The notes under the pieces were generated by a model that ran no database searches, was not told the origin of the DNA, and saw only the letters and a list, made by a program, of their open reading frames with translations. 64,000 nt of DNA from Dipylidium caninum (taxonomy: Eukaryota; Platyhelminthes; Cestoda; Cyclophyllidea; Dipylidiidae), in assembly GCA_017562135.1 (NCBI GenBank), contig QEYB01000646.1, positions 124,001 to 188,000 of the forward strand, in the 5' to 3' direction. A program made the position numbers and the translations under genes. Shown here in pieces: positions 25,124 to 37,300 of the stretch. Within the stretch, counting starts at the first letter, position 1. The number at the start of each line of letters is the position of its first letter.

Positions 25124-27729
25124 AGGTCGGGTCTGGCAGAGCGTGGAACGACTGCCCGTCCTCCGTCCACGCGCTCACCTGCCACGGCCTCAGAGACGAC
25201 CTCCACTGTTCTCTGACTCGTTGACCTCACTCAAAGCAGCCCCAGCGGCCTCGTCGCGGCCTACAACTTAAGTTGAAACACGGCAGAATGGTGGGGAATC
25301 GCTGCGATGCAAAAGAGAGAGGAGCGCCGAAAGAGTTCTTTCGCGAATCTTTTGGCGGAGTATTCGATGCAACGAGACGACGAAAAATGAGGCGAGCCGA
25401 GGCGGAGGTTGTCAGGATGATGAGACCGACTAACGCTTGAGCCTTCTGATCCCACCCGTCGAATCCCCAGGCCACCCGCCGCTCCCACTACCGCCTCCAC
25501 GTCTGGACTCTGGCTGACACGACGGCAGCCGGGCTTCCGCTTCCCTCACATTCCGAACTGTCAATTTCCCGATCGCCCTTCCAGTGTCAAGGCGCCTCAT
25601 TGAGCTTCGTACACTCGCCAATGACGGGCCCAACCGACAATCTTCCCAGTCTCATTTTCGGACGGTGGAATGATTCGGCCAGTCGGCCACGCTCCTCCAT
25701 CCATCCTCACCTCGCTTCTTCCTTCTTTCCTTACGGCCCGGCCCCTGCCATTCATTTTTTGTCTGCCTAGTTCCCCTAGCACGGAATAAACATTTCTACC
25801 CATCGCCATCTCCGCCTGGGCCTCACCTTCTTCTTTATTACTTTTTTCCGAAACCATCTCTCCCAGCCTGATTTATTAGTTGGCAGACGACCATTAAAAG
25901 AAGACAGAAGGAGACGCGAGACGTTGAAATGGATCCGCACTCAGCGCTGCACAATGCCGGAGGTGTCCGAGGTCCGGCAGGAAGCGGCGACACATCAACT
26001 CGCGTCCTCGTGCGTCCAGCCTCCTCCCACATCAACAACAGTCTTCATCCTCACACCTGTTGCCCGTAGATTTCGTCGAAACCTTCTTTCTCAGCCTCAC
26101 AGTGCCCCGACTTGAATGTCCTGAGAAGACTCACTTCCCTCCGGCTGTCTTCGCCCTCTGTTCCAGGCTTCATCTCACCGTCCCGAGCCCACGGAGGCGG
26201 TCTGGGCCCTCGGGGACGAGGCAGACGACAGGATGCGCCGACGTTCTCACCGTTCAATCCGGCGAGAGAGTTGCCTCTTTGTCTGTTTACTCTATCTCTC
26301 CCGCCCGCCCTCCCTCTCTCTTTCTCTGCACTTATCGCACACCACCAGTCCTCTCCACGTCCAGACACGCTCATTCCTCCACCAACCGTGCGTTAATGCG
26401 TTATCGCGCACCCTGCGGTTACTATTTTTAGTAGTTGCCCTTTTTGTCCTCCTCCCATCTGATCAGTGAATCACTCGTCTGCGACTAGATGGACTTATTT
26501 TGAAAAATTAACCTCCTCCACAAGAGGTAACTCCATCGATGACTCCTGCTAGCGGCGACACTGGCGAGGGAAGACGAAAGAGGTGCTGCGAGGCGACGTG
26601 GAGGCGCAGAAGGAACGGTTATTAAGTGTCTGCGGAGCGAGCGCATGAAAAAACACGGAAGGCGGGTATCACCGGTGGGAAAAGAGAGGAGGGAGGGACG
26701 GGGGCAGAAGGGCGTGGGAGTGACTTGTCGGCACGTGTAACCGATGTTAGTGGCGCAGAGAGCTGGGCAGGGGATCTCGGTCTCCAGTGGGCTTCTTCCA
26801 CGGGGGCGAAAGGCCGCCCGGTTCACCGGCAAAGGGTGGAGCCGAGAGGAGGCGAATCCTTCCGTTAGGGGAAAGATGAACGCGAGTACGTCAGTTGTTG
26901 CGTTGAATTGGGAGTCGAGTGGCCTTCTGTGGACGAGGGGGAGTTGTTGCCCCTCTCCGCGGCCTTTGTCGCCGCTTTGTGAAGCTGCGTTTTGGAGGCT
27001 GTCGCATCCTAATTCTTGCCTCGGCCAATCTGTCACAGCCTGCTCGAAGAAAACGACGTGACAAGGCCGCCCGTCTACTTACGCCGGCAGGGATGAAAAG
27101 GCTATGGCAGGATGCCTTGGTGGCGTCGAGGAGAGTCGGCGGCGAACTGCATTTCCGTCTCATGTCTCGTTGACTCGGATTCACGAGGACGACACTTAGA
27201 CCGGTTCAGAATTTTTAGGGCAAATGGACGTTTGTTTAAAGGCTCTGCCTTAAAATGAAAGCTTCGTCAAAGTAACGAGTGACTGTAGACCCATTCACTC
27301 TATGAAGGATTTCTCTTCACCGTCTACCAAGTCGTCAAGCCTTCACCACTATACCGCGACAAAACTTGCCAGCCACTCATACGCCTCGAGTTAGGCTTTG
27401 TAAAGTGGAGAAGGCCTTCAAGATGGAAAAAGGCGCCAGTAACGGATGAACCGGTTCTCGGCAGCCACCATGGTTACTGAACGCATCCTTCCGCGCTCAG
27501 CGTCTCTGAGACTCGCCTCCTTCCACCGTCTCGATATCCCGCCTCTCTGCCCTCGGCCCACCGCCGTCTGGCACAAGACTGCAACAGCCAGACTTCTCCA
27601 GGGTCTCGTGGTAGTCGAGACTTCTCCACCTTCCTCGAGGCTCGGACACGCGACTCTGCTACATTCTTCCATTCGCCCCTCCACTCCAGCGCTGACTCCA
27701 CCTCCGAGAGTCCACCTCCCACCACAGAC
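25124..27729. other. Spacer of the second inverted repeat, no gene recognised
   Basis: About 2.6 kb of unique GC-rich sequence between the arms. I found no conserved domain in any frame. By analogy with the larger repeat, where the spacer holds the HMG-box gene, a fast-evolving gene could be missed here, but I see no direct support. Confidence 0.45.
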
Positions 27730-28492
27730 ACCATCTCCCGACGCAGCACCACCTTGAGGAGGGAGTTGGCGCCCACTTCCTCGGAGCAGTCAGCCAGTCA
27801 GTGGAGGACGGTCACGTGGTGTGGACTTCTAACGCTCCCGAAGACCAGTTTGGAGCCTCCGAGCGACAGGACCGAAGACGGCAAAGACAGCGACACGAGG
27901 ACAGGAGGTCGATCCGCGGAGAGTGCGATGAGAGGCAGACGTAGCGCTGAAGGCGGAATCAATGGCAGCCCGACGCCACCCCGACCACGGCGGCTCGACG
28001 AAGGCCTCGACGCCGGTGACAAGTGGACGGGAGGAGGAGGGGAAAGAATCGACATGTTGGTGTGGTGATTGGGAGCAGTTGTTGCGTGTGCGTCCAACCA
28101 TAAAAGTAATACGCCTTCCCCGTTCCCCAAGTCTCCTCCGCCTCCTCCGCCCCCTCCGCCTCCCTCGTCCTCCTCCTCCTCCTCCTCCTCCTCCTGAGTC
28201 CTCCTCCTTTCCCCTTCCCCCTTCGCCTTTCGCTTCGCCTTCTCCTTCTTCTCCTTCCCACGCAGGCGTGGTGGCCACCTCGGCGTTCAGCACTGCGAAG
28301 ATGTGCAGCCTTCCATGAGGCCCGTTCCAATCCCCACGACGAGTCTGCGTGGTGGTGGTGTGGTGTGCACTGAGACGACTTGGTGCATGGCAGTGCTGGC
28401 GAGGGGAGTGCAGTTTGTCCGTGGCCATGGGGGCAGTTGAAAGACCACTGACATGTGGGACGAGGCGAATTACCTGCTGGTCCTGTTGGAGG
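27730..28492 (-). repeat. Right arm of the second inverted repeat
   Basis: Reverse complement of 24361-25123. Differences from the partner are scattered substitutions and changes in the length of the CTC-rich tract around 28137-28205. Confidence 0.88.
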
Positions 28493-30753
28493 CGGTGGGC
28501 AGCTCCGCGGATGTTACCGGCAGCCGTCCTCTCTCACTGCCATACTCGTGTCGACTCAGGATGGAGAAGCCATTAAGACCCTCGGCCTAGTTGGGGGTCC
28601 TGACATATGAACACGCGGTAGCCATGCTCTGATTAATGACGCTGCGCCTTTGAAGTAGATTTAAGCGAACCGCCCCTCGCATTTTCGACTCGTGGGGCTT
28701 TACCCCGTGTTAAACCTACGAGGCGGATGGGAAAGGCAATTAGGGTCTTCTGAGGATGAGGCGGAGGAGGAGCAGGCTACTCAGCAAACATTTGTGGCCA
28801 ACTCTCGAGGCCCACACATGATTGACGCGAGCTCGTAAAGCCTGTCCGCGCGTGTGTCAGTAGCCTTCTACACTCCGCCGTCGCCATCTGCCCCCGCGCT
28901 TTCCCCTCGCCTTCCCAGTCCGTTCCGGTGGAGCCAACACTACAGGCTCCTCCCCTCTCCGCATCCACACACGTACCCCTTCAACTCGCCTTTACTCATC
29001 CAAATGAAAAGCCCTTGCTACACGGGCTTGAACGGACGCACGCGCGCCCGATGACTCACTCAAATGCTGATTGGCCAATGGCCTTACGTATTCTTATCAC
29101 CGCGCGCAAATCTCATGGAGGTCGCGTGCGCACTGGCTGGCCAGGCGTTGCTTCAATTATTAATTGCACGTGCACATACGCGCGCAAGCAGCCTCGCACT
29201 CGCGGTTCGTTTGATTTGGTGTGTGAGTGGGTGTCACGGGGGGACGGGACGCATTTGCGTGATTAGGGGAACGGGCGGCCGTGCGCAGACCCACACAAGA
29301 TACGCACACAAAGGGAATTGGGATTAGAGGGTGTGAGAGAGGGAGAGGGCGACCCAGATATCGGTTAGACTCAATAAATAACACTACGCTGCAAATGTTG
29401 TGCGGCTTGGACTTTCGCCTGGGATAGAATGCCATGGGAATGAAAATTCTCTTAGGCCGATTGGCGGGCCATCCAAACCCTGCAGCTTTATTTTGCCGAC
29501 AGAGGACTTGCTTAATTAATGGGTCGACTGTCTAGATGTCAGAAAAAGCAAAAATCACGGAGCGATCCTAACTACGCGGTGAAGGAACAGGACGCGGAGA
29601 TTGGGTGGGTTGGTGGGGCGACTGAACCTCTCGACCCGGACGTCGTCTGACGTATCACTTCACCCGAAAAAGCAGCCAATAGAATGCGAGGGGACGACGT
29701 GTGTAATTAGTCATCGTGTCAAAATAACATGCCATAAAAGCTAGTCTACAAAAATAGTACTCAAAAGCATTCAGTAGCGCGGGTTAAACACACTGGTAGG
29801 CTACTTAGACCCACGAACCGACAAGATTGAAGCTAAGCATAGTTCTTAAGGCCTCACGAATTTAAACTAAGATGGAGTAAGCCGGCAGTGTCCAACGCAA
29901 GGGGACCCGAGCAACATCCTGCCCCTCATGCCACGAGACTGCCTGAGGAGAAGTCGCAACGGATCCGAAACTGCGCCAGACATACGGCATTGGCGTGGCC
30001 AACATATCCTACTTCAAAATCCGCCTTGTTCTGTATAGACTCATCCCATTTCGGTTAGCTGCGACAATATTGTCGACGTCTCGCTCAGGTGGGCATGTGT
30101 CAGCGGAAAGACAACTTAAAAGCTCAGTATTCTAAGCGAACGGACCTTGACACCTCCTGGTTTGCTGACTCGGAGCTCTACTAACAACTACCTAATTGGT
30201 GCCGAAAATCCAAAACCAGACGCGGGCAAGGGTCAATTTTGACCTCCGTGGACAAAGCAGTCGAAAGATTCCTGACTGACAACGCAACTCTTCGAGGGGA
30301 GATAAGCGGCAAAGGGGCACACCATGGACTGGAGGGTCTAACTCAATCCGAGAAGGAGCAAGGAGGAAGTGGGCGCAGTCACACCTTCCCATCCTTTCAC
30401 CAAGAAAGAAGTGCAAAAACCCTCGCAGTGCAAGCCAGTGGCACGAATCCACGGCCCACTCCTTTCCCTCATTCGTATGCTTTGGGCCAGGCGACCTAGG
30501 ACGCCGTTCCTCAAACACACCAACAAATTCTTTAGCATGATTAAAACCCAAAAATCAGTTTGAGTTGATGTGACTGCGCTCAGGGATAATACGTTGGAGG
30601 GTAGAAATGATTGGTAGTGACATTTATGGCCACTAACAAGACGCCGTTGGCGAATCTCAGAAGGAATCTTCACAGACGTTTAAGAATCATCATTCAAGTT
30701 AATTAGGGAAAAGATCGTAAAATTTCACATCGGAAAATAGATTGATACAGATA
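28493..30753. other. Transition from GC-rich desert to gene-dense half, no gene seen
   Basis: Up to about 29.5 kb the sequence resembles the left half, with CpG-rich blocks and AT-rich islands such as TTATTAATTG near 29157-29166 and TTAATTAATG near 29512-29521. From about 29.75 to 30.6 kb the texture changes to a mosaic of short motifs typical of degraded dispersed repeats, but I cannot name an element. No protein is supported. Confidence 0.45.
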
Positions 30754-33164
30754 TCACCCAAAAATAGGAGTCGTTTCTAAAGCAAAAGTCGAGGGGTCAA
30801 CTGAAGTGGCAGGAATACGCTTTCGTCTGAACCGTAAAGAGGCACGATTCAGCGCACAACCATGCCGGTAGTCCCACAGCATCAAAACCGCCGTTGCCAA
30901 CAAAGCTATCGAGGTGGAGAGGAGGAAGAAGAGTTCCAATACCAGATAGCCCTGAAAAGTATAAAAGGAGACAGTAAGATTTGAAAAAAAATTGGAAATA
31001 TGCACAGTTTAGAAGGAAAATCAGGACCCTATTATCGACGATATAACCAGCTAGGAGGGAGACGAGTCCGAGTCCAAGGTTTTGGATGGACTGAACAAGT
31101 CCATATGCAGTTGCACGTTGATGCAGCGGTAGGATGACGCCGACAAGAGGCCAGAGGCTGCTAGCAAGGATGGAATAGCTCAGACCTAGACACACCATCA
31201 GTAGAGCTGGAGGACCCGTCGGGCAGAGGGCAAAGATGCCGTGGCATATAGTGGCCAGTGAGACGCCGGCAACGACCCAGGTGAGGCTGTAGCCGATACA
31301 ATCTACTGCTGCACCAACCAACGGACTGGCCACCGCAGAAACCACAAAGAGCAAGCTGTTTATTCCCGCCGCCTGAGACGCATCGACACCGTACTTGCCT
31401 AAAGCCAACCAAGCAGAAAGGTAAGATTAACTCAAGACACTGCCGGTGTGAGTAAATAAAAACAGGCACCGAATTTAGCCTCTTAATCCCCTCTCTTTCT
31501 CTTACATGATCCTCATAATTTATCACACTTTAGCAGACGAGGAGACAACCGTGCGTCATGAATCGCGCACAAAACATGGGGGGGGGGGGTTAATGTAAAT
31601 CTCTTTGGTCGACGGACTGGCTTTGTGAGATTGCCTGAGAGTCACGACACATCACGGATTAATATCAGGCCTAAGATAGCAGTTGTGGTAAAGATGACTT
31701 GTATATAACGCTTCCCACCATATTGTCCACACTGAACAGATGAATTATAAATGCGTGGTTGCCAGGCCACGCGAATGTCGTCTATTTAATAAGTTCCCAA
31801 CTCATATCCTTTCATATTCACCGTCATACCAATAGAATAATTAATTAGTCTACTGAGTCATCAGTGCTGTGAGATTTAGTGTGCGGACAATGCGGCGGTA
31901 TTCGTGTAAACATGGGTAAACACAGCGTTCGAAGCTAACGTAAGCCCTGTACATCGAGGTCAAGTCCATCCACAAAAGTGTGCACGTCAATGAGTCAACC
32001 TTAGAGAAGCTTAAGATGTTAGTCACAGCCAAAAAACTAGATTCTAAGAAAATGGAAAAATAAATGTGTAATGCGGAAGGATAGATAAGGAGTGAATAAT
32101 TGCGACAATGAAAATCGAGTTGGAGTACCAGAAAAAGTGAAGTAATTACAAAACTCACGTTCAAAAAAGACCAGACCGAGACTAATGAACGGAAACACGG
32201 CCACATAATAGGCAACGCAGATGACACAAATAAGCCAAATCGGTGCCGGGAAGTTGATAATATTCCCTTAATTTGATACGATTTTTAGATTCTTCACCGA
32301 CATTTTGAACAGCCGACTCCGGCGGTTGTGGAGTTTCGCCAATCGAACCGTATGAGGACGGTCGAGGAGCCGATATTTGATCGATGGCTTCCGATTGCGC
32401 CCTCAAATACCTTTAATAGATATACATTTCATGACAAAATGTGTGATGGGTGCATGTGTACGAAGAAACACCACTAACCGCCGATAAAAATAGGCAAGAG
32501 CAATGGCACATGCAATTGAGAAAAGACAGGATACCGCGGCAACAAGTAAAGTAAAACACATTTGAACACCACCGGCAACGTTGAAGGTGTCTCCTAAAGC
32601 CTTGTAGATTGGACGCATGGTATTCATGTTTACGGTGGATCCGATCCGGGCTACGCTGAGCGAAAGACCAAAAACGAAATTTAGTTCGTTGGCGGTGTAC
32701 CAGGCGGTGGCATAGGCATTCTGTGCAACCGAGAGAGATTCACCGCCAATACCAAAAAGAAGTCGAGAAAAATACATCAAGTAGACATTGGGAAAGAAGG
32801 ATCCCAGGGCAAAAAGACATTGGCCGACGAAGATGATGGAAGAGAAAAGGATGGCTCCCCAACGGATACCAATAATACTGTCAATGAAGAAGCCACCCAC
32901 AAAGCTAAGAACAACGTTTGGCCAAGAGTAGAATGAATAGAGATTCATGAACTCTGCGACAGTGAGGTGAAGATCAGTCAAAAAGGCGTCTTGAAGGGCA
33001 GCAGGGTTGTCGTAGCAAAAGTAGCTACCAAACGACATAAAACAGATAAAAAATAGCATGGCATATCGGTGAGCACGGCTTGTTGGGTTGCATAAAGAGC
33101 CGCAACAGTAACGAGGAGAGACCCTCACCGGCAGGAGTGAGGCCTCCATCTCCGGAGAATCCAT
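30754..33164 (-). CDS. MFSD1: MFSD1-like lysosomal major facilitator, four exons, one apparent frameshift
   Basis: Twelve-TM transporter. Vertebrate MFSD1 is lysosomal and, with partner GLMP, exports dipeptides. Exons on the minus strand: 33164-32479, 32401-32159, 31398-31028 and 30951-30754. Family signatures include SYFCYDNPAALQ near residue 45, YSWPNVVLSFVGGFF, GIRWGAILFSS, FGIGGESLSVAQNAYA, ARIGSTVNMN in the first half, then CVAYYVAVFPFISLG, AYGLVQSIQNLGLG and DNRGYLVLELFF in the second. The N-terminus MDSPEMEASLL contains an acidic dileucine of the lysosome-sorting type, which supports a start at 33164; an ATG at 33245 is also in frame. The frame breaks in exon 2 at a GGG run (plus-strand CCC at 32265-32267). 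Removing one G joins RIKLR to NIINFPAPIW and makes the total a multiple of three (498 residues), so I read it as an indel error rather than a pseudogene. The donor after DNR (GTCCTG) is unusual. Confidence 0.9.
31578..31589. repeat. Homopolymer run of 12 G
   Basis: Twelve consecutive G in the intron between exons 2 and 3 of the MFSD1-like gene. Its length is probably not reliable in the assembly. Confidence 0.9.
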
Positions 33165-34309
33165 ACTGAAGTCACCAGTACCTCGCGCGGACCGCCCCCA
33201 CGGCCTTGAAATCAGATTTTTATAAGTAAAACACACAATTGACATAAATAAACTTTATGCTTCTGCTGTGTTATCTTATAAAGTCATGTCGAAATTGTGT
33301 ATAAAATTTAATTCTGTTTACTAATGTATGATTTTGCAGGACAAACAAGAAAATGCTAATATGCTTTGCGTATCTGCAATTGTACACGTAGACACACAAT
33401 ATGAATGATGTAGGATTAATGAAACAGGTTCATTGTTGTTGTGGAGGTTTGGCTTACTTTGGTGACATGGAAAACCACACAACCTAAGAGCCAACCGCTC
33501 ACCAAGCGGATGGGGTGCTAGGTTGAATTACACTAAGCTTTCAATGGTCAACATACGACTGCGAAGGCCATGAGATCCGTGAGCTTGCAAGTAAACTCTA
33601 ATAGAGCTTTCAAAAATAGGAGATGAACGATAGTTTCGGTTTAAGTCGATTCTAGTAACGGACTCACGTACAATTGTCCGTGTCTGGAGGGAAAGTAGGA
33701 GCTCCTATTTTTAAGAAATCATCTGCATCACAAGCACCATGTATATAAGATCTGAAACCGGATCTGCGACACGCAAGTTCCGGTTGCTCTAACTCGAATT
33801 TAAAACATCATGGGGGCGGAAGAGATATTTAATTTCTTTTTAGTGGATTTGGGCCTAATTATCATATATATTTCACTTTCTAAGCCTAAACAGTGAATTA
33901 GGACTTATTCCTTCATCACACGCAAGTCCTTATCTGTGGCACCCTGTTCTCAACCTTTGACCTCATCGTTGCCATATTGTAGCGCGACACGGTGATTAGA
34001 CTTCGATAGAATATTTGGTCTGACTGTTTCCGACACCGAGCCAATCGTTTTCGATATATTTCATTTGAAACAACTTTATCTTACATTTTTCACACATTAA
34101 CGTGAAGCACGCAAACACGCGCAAGGCTATCGATGAGCACTCAACTTGGCATTTCCGGTGTCACCTTCGCATTGGCTTGTTGCGCGCCAATCGGGTGTCA
34201 GCCAGATCAGAGGTGAAGACGTCGGAGAAGGGGCAGGCTGCTTCATTTCGGCGTGTTTATCACCCGTGCACAAGCGTAAGTAGAAGCACGTCTGCGCGAC
34301 ATAAATAAA
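33165..34309. other. Divergent intergenic region between MFSD1-like and GIPC genes
   Basis: AT-rich sequence about 1.1 kb long between two genes that read away from each other, so it should hold both promoters. I see no protein, structural RNA or clear core promoter motif. Confidence 0.5.
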
Positions 34310-37300
34310 ATGTTATCGAACCGCGATAAAAGTTTCGGACAAGAATCTCGGCACGATCGAAGACGAGGAATTCCACAGTTGAGACCCTCGTCTTACGCCT
34401 ATGATCCTGTCGTCGTCGCAAATGCCTTGAATTATGAGGATGTAAGGGGAAGAGAGGAGGAAGGAAGAAGGGTCAAGGAAGAGGCTCGAGTTCAGCCATT
34501 CTCCTTCGCCTGCGAACTCGCCCAAGGAAGTAATCAAGTCCGCATCTCCGGTTTCGCCAACATTCCTGAACTCTACCAACGCATTGCAGACAGCTTTGGT
34601 ATCCCAGTCTCGAAAGTGAGTTAAAACAGTGCACATTGTGTTGAAAAGGCTATCAATCATGCATAATTCTTGTCAAGGCTCAAAGAAGGTAATTGAAGAA
34701 ATATTTTGCACCCGATTTTTATGCTGCATCATTAATTTTCTTGAGTGACAGCAAAAAACTGTAGTCTTAACTATGACATCTCCTTTGGATTGGCATATTA
34801 GGATCCTTTTATCTACTGCCAAAAACCACATATTTTCACATGAATCCCTTCTCTAGTCTAAGAAATATGCGAACAAACGAGTTGAGAGTGTAACTATGCT
34901 TTCGACGTTTAAATTTGGTTGCGATTTATTGATGAGAACTTAAACAAAATTAAATGGAGGTGGTGCAACTCGCCCGCCAGAAGGATTTTCCCTTATAAAT
35001 CATCCGAGTCATCCGGTGGCACAGGGAAGAACTCGAGGAGCGCACTGATTGACAGGCTCGAAACGCGTCAACAGTTTCGGCGCCCTTTTTGACGCCAAGG
35101 GGCACGTGGGTGTTTGCAGCCCTTCACTTGATTTCACCGAAGGTGCTAAATAAGACCAGAAGAGGGTTGGGAAGATTTCCAAACCTGGTCGCCGGAAACG
35201 CCTCAACACGGGGCAGCCGCTAGGTCTTTCACCTAGCCAACTTGTTTTTAGGTGAATTTATAATTAACCTGGGTTGCTACTCTATACAACTCCTTTTTTC
35301 CAGAAATTACTAAAATTGCTCTCAAAACGTAGAATCAGCATTAATGCTTGATCACAAACCTCGCCAATTCAATTTACAAACGTCTAACTTTCAAATTCAA
35401 AGTCACCTAACACTTTATGTATTTTGTTCTACATCCAAGTCTTTTTCTGTGTCGTATTGAGGTTAATTCGTCGCTAGGCCGTAATAGAGAATGTACAGAA
35501 CACACGACCTCAACCAGGCAAACCGGCGCCTTCTTCAGCCAACTCGGAGCACAGCGGGAGCGCGTAGGGAGGCATAGACCTTCATACTTTTCAACTAACC
35601 CCTCAAATGATGAATCAGATGACAAGTGTGAATCACTCTGGGGCTTAGTTACTCCACAGTTAATTATTCAATTACTTAAATTTATCTAAGTCATAGTTTT
35701 GGCATCTACGTGTGTAAGCACGTCTCAATTTCGTCTGGCGAGGGATTAGTTGTGTACTCCAAGCGAAAGAGAAGGAAGGCTGTTGCCTCGGCCGTCTCAC
35801 CGTGGAACGTGGCCTTGTCACCTTTCCCCCCTCCCCCCCCTCGTCCTCCTGTTCGAAGGTATTTACGCAGTTAACGATAACTGCGTGACGACGTTGCACC
35901 AAATAGTTCACTAATCTAAAACAACCAATGAAGTGCAAAATCGACACTTCAAGGCGATTGGTCCACACTGTGTCTACTCAACACTACTGCCTCGTCCTGA
36001 TTGGACAATAAAGTGAAGTCAAGATGGATTCCGATAGCAAAAGCAGCCTGTCGCGATAACATTTGTTCGCCGTGGCGGAAACTTCTCACCGTCTATTCTT
36101 TAAAGAAAAAACTTCTGGAACTTGCGAAGATGGTTAGGAAGGACCCGAGTTCCGCGCCCCGAGATCGAATACGCTCCTGTTCCTCCTCCTTGCTGGTGCC
36201 CCACGAATGGCGCCAAACTGAAAAGTAGAAGTGGAGAAAATGCCATTGTTGTAGTATTTCATACACCAGAAGACTGGCGGAGAGTTCTCACGTTTTTCTC
36301 AGGGAGTAAATGCAACAAGTTCGGGTGTTGACATTAAACCTTAAATACGACTGAGGCAATTTTTTAGCCTCTGAAAAGCTTTTTAATATCATCATAGTTT
36401 AATACAGGCTTGAATACCATTATCACTATTTAAAGTCATATTTTAATGCTGCGGACTCTACTAGATCATGTACTGTACACTCGACACGCCCTACGTTAAC
36501 ATGTCAAAGTTACTGGGCAATCAGTTGTCATTCAACAACGTAATCTACGCACACACACGAGGTCAGACGAAGGAGGTGCGCTTCTTGAAGTCCGACGAGG
36601 GACTGGGTCTTACGGTATCGGATAACAAGGCTGGAGGAGTCTTCGTGAAACGGATTTCTACCGCTGGAGTCTTGGCTAAAGTGTTAGAACAGCAGCCCAA
36701 CAGCATCTGTCCTGGAGACCTAATTGAATGCATCAACGGACGTTCCTTCATCAATTCACGTCACACGGATGTGGTCAATTACCTTAGGGAATTGAAACTC
36801 AACAGCACAATTGTCCTTCGTCTCATTTCGCCCGAGAAAAGTCTTCTACGTGAGTTAACTCATCACCTATTTTTGACACGTAGAACCGCCCTCAAGAGAG
36901 CGGAATTCCTTAAAAAACTGATTAAAAGAGTCTCATCATACCAAAAAAGGCGGTTTCCACCCCCCATTCACGAACTACTACTTCTTCAGGCTGGTGGCCT
37001 CCCCATCGAGTACGCGAAGTAGCTCACATACCCGTACCAGTCGATTCAAGAGAGTAAAGGGAGACTTTACATCACCTAACACCACAGGGAGAATGCGTGA
37101 ACGCGTAAGAGGTTACCATTTCCATGGTGACTTGTTTAGCCCGCAGATGCAGATGCGTGCATTAAGTCCCCTTGTTGTGCGAAGGGAATAGGCCAGAAAG
37201 GCGAGTGAGAGACGGGTGCAATGACCTTAGAATGAATGGCAGAAAGGTCTCGGATAGTTGCATTCTCAGGGTAACTGCTTGCCATGCTGCCGACGCAGTT

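Noticed and set aside
29815..29900. A stretch containing GAAGCTAAGCA that recalls 5S rRNA
   Set aside because: Only this 11-base block and vague neighbouring motifs match. The rest of the 5S sequence and fold cannot be recovered.
34981..35230. Minus-strand frame in GIPC intron 1 as a gene or mobile-element remnant
   Set aside because: No recognisable domain, repeat ends or splice context. It lies wholly inside an intron of the other strand.
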